NCBI GenBank assembly: GCA_030444405.1
Contig: JARFPM010000024.1
Span: forward strand, 1-32,619
Source: Nitrospira sp.
Lineage (GTDB): Bacteria; Nitrospirota; Nitrospiria; Nitrospirales; Nitrospiraceae
Length of the DNA stretch: 32,619 nucleotides
Direction: 5' to 3'
The notes under the pieces are model-generated. The model ran no database searches. It had not been told where the DNA came from and saw only the letters and a list, made by a program, of their open reading frames with translations. Positions 8,385-15,906 of this stretch are shown here, piece by piece; within the stretch, counting starts at the first letter, position 1; every line of letters starts with the position of its first letter. The position numbers and the translations under genes were made by a program.

Positions 8385-10157
8385 ATGGCACAGACACACG
8401 CTTCATCACTGGCATCCGAGCGAACCATGAATTTGAAGGACTATATCGCGGCCTTTCATCGACGTCGCAAACTTGTCCTCCTGACCGGTCTGGGTCTATT
8501 GAGCGCGTCTCTGACGTTGGCATTTCTCTGGCCGCCGACCTATAAGTCGACGGCTACCATCTTGATTGAGGAGCAGGAGATTCCATCCGACCTCGTACGA
8601 TCGACCATCACCAGTTATGCCGATCAACGGATAGAGACCATCAAGCAACAGGTGATGAGCCGTACGACCCTCTGGAAAGTGGTCGAGCAATTCAATCTCT
8701 ACCAAGATCAGCGGAAGAACAGCCCGGCAGAGGAAATCGTAAAACGCTTCGTGAAGGACATCGAGGTCGAAGTGATCAGTGCCGACGTCGTGGATAAGCG
8801 CACGCAGCATGCGACCAAGGCGACCATTGCCTTTACGGTGGCGTATCAAAACCGCTCTCCTGAATTGGCTCAGCAAGTGGCGAATGAACTGACGAGCTTG
8901 TTTTTGGGAGAAAACTTGAAGAGCCGTGAACGCCAAGCTCAGGAAACCACCTCATTCCTTCAGCAAGAAGCGGAAAATCTGGCTCGGCACATCAGCGAGA
9001 TCGATGAAAAGGTTGCAGCGTTTAAACAGCGAGCCAACGGAGCGCTTCCGGAGTTGATGCCGCTGAATCAGCAGTTGATGAACCAGGCCGAACGCGAATT
9101 GATGGACATCGACCAGCAGGTCCGAAGCCTTGAAGAACGCAAAGCCTATCTCGAAGGGGAATTGGCGACGATCAAACCGAATACGCCGATCTTATCCGTG
9201 ACAGGCGAACGCATTTTGGATTCAACCGAGCGTCTACGAGCACTCCGCGCTGAATATGCGGGCGCCGCGGCCAATCTGTCCGCGGATCATCCCGACATGA
9301 TCAAGATGAAGCAGGAAATCGAGGCATTGGAAAGGGAGACCGGACAACTCCCTGATGCAGAGGAAGCGTCGAAGCGACTCATCGATGCTCGAGCAGCGCT
9401 GGTCGCCGACTTAGAACGGTTGGGGAACGAGCATCCCGACGTTCTGCGGGCCCGGAGAAAAATCTCCGCGCTTGAGGAGGAGGTGCATCGGCTCAGAGCC
9501 GTTCCGAGTAAGACTATCAATCAGCGGCCAGAAAACCCTGCATATATCAACCTCCAGGCACAGTTGAATTCAGCGACCTCTTCGTTAGACGCATTGCGAA
9601 AGACCCGTCTGGATATCAAACATCGACTGCAAGAGTATGCCAAACGGCTGGAAAAGGGGCCAGAGATTGAACCGGAGTACCTGGTTCTGACAAGGGATCG
9701 AGATACATCGGGGCAAAAATATCAGGACATTCGATCAAGGTTGTTGGAGGCGAAGGTGGCGGAAGGCTTGGAGGTTCAGCGAAAGGGGGAGCGCTTTTCG
9801 CTGATCGATCCACCCAGTCTTCCTGAGAAGCCCTATAAGCCGAATCGTTTGGCCATCCTCCTTCTCGGTTTCATTCTTGCCGTAGGCGGCGGAGCCGGCT
9901 TAGGAGCTGCAGCCGAGTCGCTCGACCATTCAATCAGAACGCCCGATCAGATCGTCGCCTTGACGCAGTATTTTCCCTTGGCGGTGATTCCCTTTATGCC
10001 GAATGAAGAAGACGTATCGCACGCGAGGTTGCGACGGCGAGTCGTTCAAACCGCTGGAATCGGCGCCTTTGCAACGGCTCTCTTATTATTGCATGTGTTT
10101 GTCGTCCCTTTAGACGTGCTCTGGTTTACCGCATTGAGACGGTTTGGCATGGAGTAA
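8385..10157 (+). CDS. Wzz/GumC-type polysaccharide chain-length determinant
   Basis: Inner-membrane co-polymerase that sets EPS chain length and bridges to the exporter. One TM segment lies near residues 30-50 (LVLLTGLGLLSASLTLAFLW), followed by the Wzz domain (PPTYKSTATILIEEQ). A long coiled-coil periplasmic region (~170-450, e.g. ERELMDIDQQVRSLEERKAY) comes next. Then comes the Pro-rich motif before the second TM (IDPPSLPEKPYKPNR, ~473-486). A third hydrophobic segment lies near 556-580. The upstream stop is only 4 bp before the ATG, so coupling is likely. A second in-frame ATG at 8427 (MNLKDYIAAFHRRRK) is the more usual start for the family and is a real alternative; neither has a strong RBS. 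Confidence 0.88.
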   Translation: MAQTHASSLASERTMNLKDYIAAFHRRRKLVLLTGLGLLSASLTLAFLWPPTYKSTATILIEEQEIPSDLVRSTITSYADQRIETIKQQVMSRTTLWKVVEQFNLYQDQRKNSPAEEIVKRFVKDIEVEVISADVVDKRTQHATKATIAFTVAYQNRSPELAQQVANELTSLFLGENLKSRERQAQETTSFLQQEAENLARHISEIDEKVAAFKQRANGALPELMPLNQQLMNQAERELMDIDQQVRSLEERKAYLEGELATIKPNTPILSVTGERILDSTERLRALRAEYAGAAANLSADHPDMIKMKQEIEALERETGQLPDAEEASKRLIDARAALVADLERLGNEHPDVLRARRKISALEEEVHRLRAVPSKTINQRPENPAYINLQAQLNSATSSLDALRKTRLDIKHRLQEYAKRLEKGPEIEPEYLVLTRDRDTSGQKYQDIRSRLLEAKVAEGLEVQRKGERFSLIDPPSLPEKPYKPNRLAILLLGFILAVGGGAGLGAAAESLDHSIRTPDQIVALTQYFPLAVIPFMPNEEDVSHARLRRRVVQTAGIGAFATALLLLHVFVVPLDVLWFTALRRFGME

Positions 10158-10172
10158 CTTAGAAGGGAAACC

Positions 10173-10997
10173 ATGGATCGTATTCGTACCGCACTTGAAC
10201 TGTATAAGGATTTCAAAGGCTCCTCGTCCCAAGGGGAGAGCCAGAAACGGGCTGCCCAGTCGGTGCCGCCGCCGATCACCTATACACGAACCAGATCGCT
10301 GAGCATTCCGCATACTGTTCTACACGGGCATCGAGTCATGGCGGCTCATAGGAAAGGACCGTTCGTCGATGCGTACAAGATTCTTCGAACACAGGTCACG
10401 CAGCGACTGCGAGAGAACGGATGGAATGTGGTCGGTGTAACGAGCCCGGGTTATGGTGAGGGGAAGACGCTGACTGCCGTCAATTTGGCCGTGAGTCTTG
10501 CCATGGAAACGACCCAAACGGTGCTTCTCGTCGATTCGGATTTGCAGGACCCCACGGTGCATCAAGTGTTCGGCTTGAAAGACTGTCTTGGCCTCGCCGA
10601 CTATTTGCTGGACGATCAGCCAGTCGAGGATCTGCTCCTTCACCCCGGCATCGGGCGGTTCGTTTTGCTGCCGGGGGGGCGGGCGATCTCAAACTCCACC
10701 GAAATTTTAACCTCGCCCAAAATGGTGGCCCTCGTGGAGGAGTTGAAGCATCGGTATCCCTCTCGAGTCGTCATATTCGACCTCCCACCATTGCTTCATA
10801 CGGCGGATGTCTTGGCATTTTCCCCTTACACGGACGCGCTTCTTATGGTGGTTGAGGAGGGGAAGACGACGGGTGAAGAGCTGCAGCGGGCCTTGGCGCT
10901 GGTCAAGAATTCACGTCCTGTTTTGGGAACGGTGTTAAACAAGGCCGGTCGATCGTCTCTGACTCTTGCACAGATGAAGACCATGTTGGCGACCTAG
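10173..10997 (+). CDS. CpsD/CapB-family P-loop kinase of the EPS locus
   Basis: BY-kinase-like partner of the chain-length protein encoded just upstream. Walker A is GYGEGKT (93-99), Walker A' is LLVDSDLQDP with the DxD at 120-122, and Walker B is VVIFDLPP with Asp203. The gene is preceded by AAGGGAA at a good distance. True autokinases carry a C-terminal tyrosine cluster; this protein ends LTLAQMKTMLAT with no such cluster. It may therefore be regulated differently or act only as an ATP-dependent switch. The 274-aa length fits the family associated with exosortase loci. Confidence 0.87.
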   Translation: MDRIRTALELYKDFKGSSSQGESQKRAAQSVPPPITYTRTRSLSIPHTVLHGHRVMAAHRKGPFVDAYKILRTQVTQRLRENGWNVVGVTSPGYGEGKTLTAVNLAVSLAMETTQTVLLVDSDLQDPTVHQVFGLKDCLGLADYLLDDQPVEDLLLHPGIGRFVLLPGGRAISNSTEILTSPKMVALVEELKHRYPSRVVIFDLPPLLHTADVLAFSPYTDALLMVVEEGKTTGEELQRALALVKNSRPVLGTVLNKAGRSSLTLAQMKTMLAT

Positions 10998-11028
10998 CTT
11001 CCTATGTCGGCCATCGAGTGGCGTACCC

Positions 11029-12435
11029 ATGTACGAAGGATACTATCAGTTCAAGGCTAAGCCGTTTGCGCTCTTGCCGGATAGCAGCTTTCTCTACCCA
11101 GGTTCAGAGCATCAGGCTGCCTACAGTCTACTGGAGTACGGGATTCTGACTCAGGCGCCCTTTATGGTGCTCACGGGTGATCCCGGCATGGGGAAAACAT
11201 CCCTGCTTCAGAAGCTCATCGCTGAGCATGGAAGTAGGCACAAAATTGGGCTGGTCACCAATGCCCGTTACGACATCGAGCAACTCTTACCGTGGATTCT
11301 GTTGTCCCTTGGGTTAAGTACTAAGCGGCTTGATCCAATCGAAGCCTACCATCTCTTTTCAGAGTTTCTGTCTCAGGAAGCGAAACGTTTGCGACGGGTC
11401 ATTCTCATCATTGACGAGGCTCAAAGTCTGGGGGCTGAGCTGCTCGAAGAACTGCGGCTGTTGTCCAACATGAACGACGGCAAGACCTTGAAGCTGCAGA
11501 TCATTCTCTCAGGCCAACCTGATCTACATGCGCTGCTCCAGCGCATCGATATGACTCAATTCGCACAGCGGATCGTTGTCGACTATCATCTAAAACCACT
11601 CTCTGAAAGCGATACTGCCAATTGTATTCGCCATCGAATACGAGTTGCCGGTGGACAGCCGTCCCTCTTTACGAACAAGGCCTGTGCACTGGTGCATCGA
11701 TTGAGCCGAGGGAATCCGCGACTGATCAATCAGGTCTCGGATATCGCCTTGACCTATGGATACGCCGAACAAGCGAGAATCATTACCTCCAAGTTGGTGG
11801 CCCAAGCAGCGCTTGATCGAAGCAAGGGAGGAATTCTTCCCCTGGCCGCGAAAGAGGAGTTGGTCGGACTTGCAGCGGCTCCGGAAGATCCCGCGGAACT
11901 GGATGATCCTATTCCGAGTCCAGGGCCGACCATACTGTCCGCAGAATCGGTCCAAGACTATCCGTTGAGCTCTCCAGAAGAGGACTATTCAAGAGCGATG
12001 GCGCTAAAGGAGGAAGGCCGATTGAAAGAAGCAGTGGAGTTATTTCATTCGGCGGCCAGGGACAAGTCCATGTGGCTCAAAGCCTATTCACAAGTCGGAT
12101 TGTGCTACGTCAAGATGAAAGAGCATCATGCCGCGATACAGGCATTTCGCACTGCACTGGACGATCCCACGGCCCTGCAGCAAGATCTCCTTGACGTGCT
12201 CTATGTATTGGGGCGCAGTCTCGAGTCCGTCGGGAAGGCAGGCCAAGCGATGGAAGTCTATCATCGCATCAATCATTCGACCCCAACGTTTAGAGATGTT
12301 GCGACTCGGTTGCGAGAGTTGCAGCAGACCCCGAAGCAGCCGAGTCATGAAGGGAAATCCATCACAGATAAGCACTCGTGGTTCAGTGGGGTGATGAGTA
12401 ATGTCCAGCGTTTTCTCATCGGCAGCCAGAAGTAG
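11029..12435 (+). CDS. ExeA/GspA-type AAA ATPase with fused C-terminal TPR module
   Basis: Putative secretion ATPase regularly found at the end of exosortase/EPS operons. The N-terminus MYEGYYQFKAKPFALLPD is the ExeA-type start. Walker A is GDPGMGKT (50-57), Walker B is VILIIDEAQ (Asp129-Glu130), and sensor-like RGNPRLINQVSD follows. After about residue 265 a charged, Pro-rich linker leads to TPR repeats (~318-435, AMALKEEGRLKEAVELF, YSQVGLCYVKMKEHHAAIQAF). This tail aligns residue by residue with the separate TPR gene at 12660, so the module has been duplicated. It ends in a short tail without a sorting signal. It is the last gene of the tightly spaced run. Confidence 0.85.
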   Translation: MYEGYYQFKAKPFALLPDSSFLYPGSEHQAAYSLLEYGILTQAPFMVLTGDPGMGKTSLLQKLIAEHGSRHKIGLVTNARYDIEQLLPWILLSLGLSTKRLDPIEAYHLFSEFLSQEAKRLRRVILIIDEAQSLGAELLEELRLLSNMNDGKTLKLQIILSGQPDLHALLQRIDMTQFAQRIVVDYHLKPLSESDTANCIRHRIRVAGGQPSLFTNKACALVHRLSRGNPRLINQVSDIALTYGYAEQARIITSKLVAQAALDRSKGGILPLAAKEELVGLAAAPEDPAELDDPIPSPGPTILSAESVQDYPLSSPEEDYSRAMALKEEGRLKEAVELFHSAARDKSMWLKAYSQVGLCYVKMKEHHAAIQAFRTALDDPTALQQDLLDVLYVLGRSLESVGKAGQAMEVYHRINHSTPTFRDVATRLRELQQTPKQPSHEGKSITDKHSWFSGVMSNVQRFLIGSQK

Positions 12436-12659
12436 ACATTCCTGTACATCCGGTCTTTCCCATTTCATTGTGTTCCAGTCGGGTCAACCAGAGATTGGAG
12501 TATCACGGTAAACACTATGACAGGGTACAGCCTGTTGATGAATCATAGGGGACTATTCCAACAGCTCTAGGTAGTTTTTCTTTTCTTTCTATCTATGCGG
12601 TGCAATTTCTGCTTTGATTTATCGGTGCCATCGGTAGTTGTGAGGAGTGCAAGAAAATC
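12436..12659. other. Intergenic gap in the EPS locus
   Basis: 224 bp without a credible gene. An A/T-rich, pyrimidine-rich stretch (GTTTTTCTTTTCTTTC, near 12573-12590) stands out from the GC-rich neighbourhood and could be the leader of the following TPR gene. I see no clear hairpin terminator or -35/-10 pair. Confidence 0.4.
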
Positions 12660-13088
12660 ATGTCGGATTCGATGAGAGACTTGTCCGGCCCTGAAGTGAG
12701 CCCAGCGGAGCGCTATGAGCGGGGGCTCGCGCTAAAAAAGGCCGGTCTGCACAAGGCTGCAATCGACCAGTTTGAAATGGCAGCAGTGGACCTACCCTTG
12801 GCCGTCAAAGCCTATGCTCAGATTGGGCTCTGTTATAAATTGTCCGGCCGCTACGAAGAAGCGGTTACGGCGTTTCAGAAAGCCCTCAAGGCTACACCGG
12901 CGTCCTCGAAGGAAACCGTTCAGATTCTCTATGTGCTAGGCCGCACGCTGGAATCATTGGGTCGGGTCACGGAAACGCTGGAAGCCTATCGCTGGATCAG
13001 GCGTGAGGAGGCGGCCTATCGTGATGTGGCTGAGCGTATCGAACAGCTCAGCTCTCGCCGTCAGACAGTGGCCGCCAAAAGAGGCTAG
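12660..13088 (+). CDS. Small TPR protein, paralogue of the ATPase C-terminal module
   Basis: A soluble protein of 142 aa with about three TPR units (RGLALKKAGLHKAAIDQFEMA, YAQIGLCYKLSGRYEEAVTAF, LYVLGRTLESLGRVTETLEAY). There is no signal peptide or membrane segment. GAGGAG at 12642-12647 supports the ATG at 12660, with a slightly long spacer. The pattern Y-x-Q-x-GLCY, LYVLGR-x-LES-x-G and YRDVA-x-R matches the tail of the preceding ATPase. This indicates a duplication, with this copy possibly competing for or sharing the same binding partner. The 224-bp gap suggests its own promoter. Confidence 0.8.
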   Translation: MSDSMRDLSGPEVSPAERYERGLALKKAGLHKAAIDQFEMAAVDLPLAVKAYAQIGLCYKLSGRYEEAVTAFQKALKATPASSKETVQILYVLGRTLESLGRVTETLEAYRWIRREEAAYRDVAERIEQLSSRRQTVAAKRG

Positions 13089-13101
13089 TTTGAGACAGCT
13101 G

Positions 13102-13305
13102 CTACATGGACAACGAGGAGGCTCGCAACTCGTATTCGAACCCCCGCCGCCGCAAGCTGATTAATTCTCGGCGACTGAGTTCATCTACCAGCGAGAACAC
13201 CTGATTCCAAGTGAACTCGGGAAGATAAGACAGAAGTTCTTCAAGCTGGATCTGTCGCCGCTCTTGGACGATGGCCAGTAATTTCGCCGAAGCCTGTTGA
13301 GTCAT
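13102..13305 (-). CDS. Small winged-helix-like protein, translationally coupled to the PsiE-like gene
   Basis: 67 aa (MTQQASAKLLAIVQERRQIQ...). I chose the ATG at 13305 because GGGAGA lies 6 bp upstream and the start overlaps the stop of the upstream gene as ATGA. The residues read as a helix-turn-helix/winged-helix pattern (IQLEELLSYLPEFTWNQVF, LVDELSRRELISLRRRG), which resembles small DNA-binding wings, but no named family is recognised. The coupling to a PsiE-like membrane protein suggests co-expression. A regulatory role is inference only. Confidence 0.7.
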   Translation of the reverse strand: MTQQASAKLLAIVQERRQIQLEELLSYLPEFTWNQVFSLVDELSRRELISLRRRGFEYELRASSLSM

Positions 13306-13820
13306 TGTATTTCTCCCTGCTCGCACAGATCATTGTGCATGATATCATTAGCCCCCGTCCTCAAGGCCGGACTCCACCGAACGGCCATGACCCGAACGAT
13401 TCCTAAGACCAGCAAAATTCCGCAGAGTACCGTCAGCGCTTGCCAATCTCCTCCTTTGAACCATTGGGAAATCACCTCCGTCAGCATGACGACGAGGATC
13501 GTATCCACGATGAATGTCACCTTGACGCGCCCCTCCCGGAAGTAGGCGACGGTTGTCTTGAACAACTCGACGAGCGCCAGTAGCATGAGCGTGTTGACGA
13601 TGACCTGACGCAGCACAACTTCGGCCGAATGATCGACGATCAACCGAATGTCCCAAAACGTCTTCAGTGCACCTCCGCTGAGGCCGGTTAGGAGTGTCAG
13701 AATGACCAGACTGAGTACTCCTTTTATAGCCCAGTTCCATACCTCTAGAGGATCGAGATGAGAGACCCGACGCCATAGAATCCCGCCATCAAACGGACGA
13801 ACCCCTTCGAGATCTGGCAT
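13302..13820 (-). CDS. PsiE-like integral membrane protein
   Basis: 172 aa with four clear hydrophobic segments (GVLSLVILTLLTGL, VIVNTLMLLALVELF, FIVDTILVVMLTEVI, LTVLCGILLVLGIVRVMAV). Spacing and motifs such as VELFKTTVAYF and GRVKVTFIVDT fit the phosphate-starvation-inducible PsiE family, whose biochemical role is unknown. AAGGAAGGA precedes the ATG at 13820. The gene diverges from sixA and shares a 136-bp promoter region with it. It overlaps the small downstream gene by 4 bp. Confidence 0.75.
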   Translation of the reverse strand: MPDLEGVRPFDGGILWRRVSHLDPLEVWNWAIKGVLSLVILTLLTGLSGGALKTFWDIRLIVDHSAEVVLRQVIVNTLMLLALVELFKTTVAYFREGRVKVTFIVDTILVVMLTEVISQWFKGGDWQALTVLCGILLVLGIVRVMAVRWSPALRTGANDIMHNDLCEQGEIQ

Positions 13821-13902
13821 AGCGTCCTTCCTTTCCGTTGTGTCTGAGTATGAGGATATCGAGCCATCGTTCCGGAGTGGTCACGAACAGGTAAAACTTG
13901 TG

Positions 13903-13931
13903 TTAACTGCAAGGTTTCGGTGTGGTAGGCT
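13903..13931 (+). promoter_or_regulatory. Possible promoter of sixA
   Basis: TTAACT and TAGGCT are separated by 17 bp, 26 bp before the sixA start codon. Both boxes are imperfect, so this is a suggestion only. Confidence 0.3.
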
Positions 13932-13956
13932 CATTCTCAACATAATAGGGGGGATC

Positions 13957-14490
13957 ATGGACTGTATTCTGATTCGCCATGGCATCGCAGTAGAACCAGA
14001 CGAGTGGGAAGGAACAGAAGAAAATCGCCCGCTTACGGAGAAAGGCAAGAAACGTGTCAAGCAGGGTGCTCTAGGGCTCGCCGCACTTGACTGTAAGCCG
14101 ACCCACCTGCTCACGAGCCCGTTTGTTCGGGCGTATGATACGGCGAGGCTGCTACGTACGATCGTCTGTCCGGCTCTGAAGGTCGAGACACGGGAAGAGT
14201 TGGCTGTCGGAGCGAAGCCCGAACAACTTGTTGCACATCTCAGCACGCTCCCGTCCGACTCGGTGGTGGTGTGTGTCGGTCATGAGCCTCAGCTTGGTGA
14301 GGTAGTGGGCCTGCTGCTCTGTGGGAAAGCCCTTCCCAATTTTCCTTTCAAGAAGGCCGGGGTTGCGTGCATTGAGGCAGAGGGCATCATCAGGCCTAGC
14401 CACGGGCGACTGCGCTGGTGGTTCCCACCGATGCAGCTGCGGATCTTGGGCAAGCGAACACGGACAAAGAAACAGGCTGAACCGTCTTAG
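13957..14490 (+). CDS. sixA: Phosphohistidine phosphatase SixA (histidine phosphatase superfamily)
   Basis: Cytosolic phosphatase that removes phosphate from phosphohistidine, for example on HPt domains. The start at 13957 follows AGGGGG and puts the catalytic motif at the N-terminus: MDCILIRHGIA with RHG at 7-9. The second catalytic His is His109 in VCVGHEPQLG. Other family elements are RPLTEKGKKRVKQGA and LTSPFVRAYDTARLL. At 177 aa it is a little longer than E. coli SixA, with a basic tail (GKRTRTKKQAEPS). Its stop codon overlaps the stop of the convergent kinase gene by 3 bp. Confidence 0.85.
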   Translation: MDCILIRHGIAVEPDEWEGTEENRPLTEKGKKRVKQGALGLAALDCKPTHLLTSPFVRAYDTARLLRTIVCPALKVETREELAVGAKPEQLVAHLSTLPSDSVVVCVGHEPQLGEVVGLLLCGKALPNFPFKKAGVACIEAEGIIRPSHGRLRWWFPPMQLRILGKRTRTKKQAEPS

Positions 14491-15209
14491 GAACGGGCTG
14501 CTTCCGTGTCGATGGTAGACTTATGGTTCTGCAGTACTGGGAGGATATATCCTCGGAGCTCGTCCTGGATCTCCTCGGGGGATTTCCTCGCATCGACGAC
14601 ATTGAACCGAAATTCGATCGCCATCTTATCAAACTCTTCGATCAGCAGGGATTGATACTTTTTGAAGCTGTCATAAAGATCGGTTCCGAGCCGGAGATCC
14701 ATGCCGGATTCCCAGTAGTTCATTCCGGTGGTCTCGATGACTCGAAGCGCCAGCGTTTCCACATCGATACGGAGGTAACACACGAGGTCCGGAATCAACG
14801 CAAACCCGAACACGTCACGGATCCATTTCCGGTCGGCGCTCCGCACAAAATCGCGGGCGAAGGCCGTATAGATATAGCGATCCGCCAAGACGACGAACCC
14901 TGATCGAAGAGCCGGAATGATCTGATGTTCGAGGCGATCAGCGAAATCCGTAGCATAGAGGAGACTGAGCGACCAACGGTCAAGAATATTGCCGGCCTTC
15001 GCCACCTCTATCGTCTTGGACATGAGATTGGAGCGAGTCCAACCCGTCGTCATCACCCCGTAGCCCTGGACCTCCAGCCATTCCTGCAACATCTCAATGT
15101 GAGTTGTCCGCCCGACTCCGTCGGTTCCTTCGATGGCGATCAACTTGCCTTTCAGGTCACTCGGATCTAGGTATTTCAAACCGTCGCCAAAAAAGCGTGC
15201 GTCGGCCAT
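14487..15209 (-). CDS. Thymidylate-kinase-like P-loop protein with Lys-to-Arg in Walker A
   Basis: Second of two tandem paralogues. The P-loop reads GTDGVGRTT: the usual lysine is replaced by Arg34 (counted from the ATG at 15209). The rest of the fold is kept: LADRYIYTAFARDFVR (DRY motif) and LLYATDFADRLEHQIIPAL. GAGG precedes the ATG at 15209; an in-frame GTG at 15236 is an alternative. Either start lies inside the 3' end of the upstream kinase gene (53 or 80 bp overlap), so translation is probably coupled. Loss of the P-loop Lys usually lowers phosphate binding, so it may be a weak or regulatory partner of the upstream protein. The substrate is unknown. Confidence 0.72.
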   Translation of the reverse strand: MADARFFGDGLKYLDPSDLKGKLIAIEGTDGVGRTTHIEMLQEWLEVQGYGVMTTGWTRSNLMSKTIEVAKAGNILDRWSLSLLYATDFADRLEHQIIPALRSGFVVLADRYIYTAFARDFVRSADRKWIRDVFGFALIPDLVCYLRIDVETLALRVIETTGMNYWESGMDLRLGTDLYDSFKKYQSLLIEEFDKMAIEFRFNVVDARKSPEEIQDELRGYILPVLQNHKSTIDTEAARS

Positions 15210-15906
15210 AGGTGCCTCGTCTTGGTTTATAGCCACGGAGCGCCTCTTCCACGAGCGCCCGCATTTGCTCTTGCTGAGTCTCGATCTCCAGCGTCGCGTC
15301 CATCGTCAAGAGGCCGCATTCATCGACAATCTTGTCGTACTCCGCAAGGATCCGTGATTGAAAGAGGCGGAAACTTTCAGTGACGTCAGGACTCAGGTCC
15401 ATGTCCATGCCGGCTTCATAGTACTTGAACTGGCCGCGAGTGCCTCGCAGGAGTCGGGAGATGGCGATTTCAATGGGGACTTTGAAATAAAACGCCATAT
15501 CAGGCTTGATCGCAAACGCATAGAGTTTCCGAACCCACTCGTTCGCCACGCCACGTACGACGTCGCGTGCAAACGCCGTGTACATGTAGCGGTCGGCTAG
15601 GACAATCATTCCGGCTTTCAAGGGAGGGAGAATTTGATGATACAGGCGGCTGGCAAAGTCCGTTGCATGCAACAAGCTGAACGTCGTGGGGGTGAGGCTC
15701 TTCGACTTTTTCCCTCGTTTGGTGGTTTCCTTCACAAGCTCCGAGGAATTCCATTCGGTAAAGAACACCTTGTGGCCTTTGGACTCCAGCCACTTATGTA
15801 GCAGTTGCAGTTGGGTGCTTTTGCCCGACCCATCGATGCCTTCGACGATGATCAGCTTTCCCGGATGAGGATGAGGGGCTGTCCTGAGTATGAGGGATTC
15901 GGTCAT
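15157..15906 (-). CDS. tmk: Thymidylate kinase-like protein (tandem copy 1)
   Basis: Phosphorylates a nucleoside monophosphate, by family dTMP to dTDP. The ATG at 15906 overlaps the stop of the upstream ppx/gppA gene as ATGA, so I prefer it over the longer open frame. The Walker A motif is intact (EGIDGSGKST). The DRY motif is in LADRYMYTAFARDVVRG, and LLHATDFASRLYHQILPPL is the counterpart of the family's LLFAADR segment. At ~250 aa it is longer than usual (~210). The residues after DRY differ from canonical dTMP kinases, which have an AYQ motif there, so substrate specificity is uncertain. It forms an operon with ppx/gppA and the paralogue downstream. Confidence 0.75.
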   Translation of the reverse strand: MTESLILRTAPHPHPGKLIIVEGIDGSGKSTQLQLLHKWLESKGHKVFFTEWNSSELVKETTKRGKKSKSLTPTTFSLLHATDFASRLYHQILPPLKAGMIVLADRYMYTAFARDVVRGVANEWVRKLYAFAIKPDMAFYFKVPIEIAISRLLRGTRGQFKYYEAGMDMDLSPDVTESFRLFQSRILAEYDKIVDECGLLTMDATLEIETQQEQMRALVEEALRGYKPRRGTYGRRTLFWRRFEIPRSE

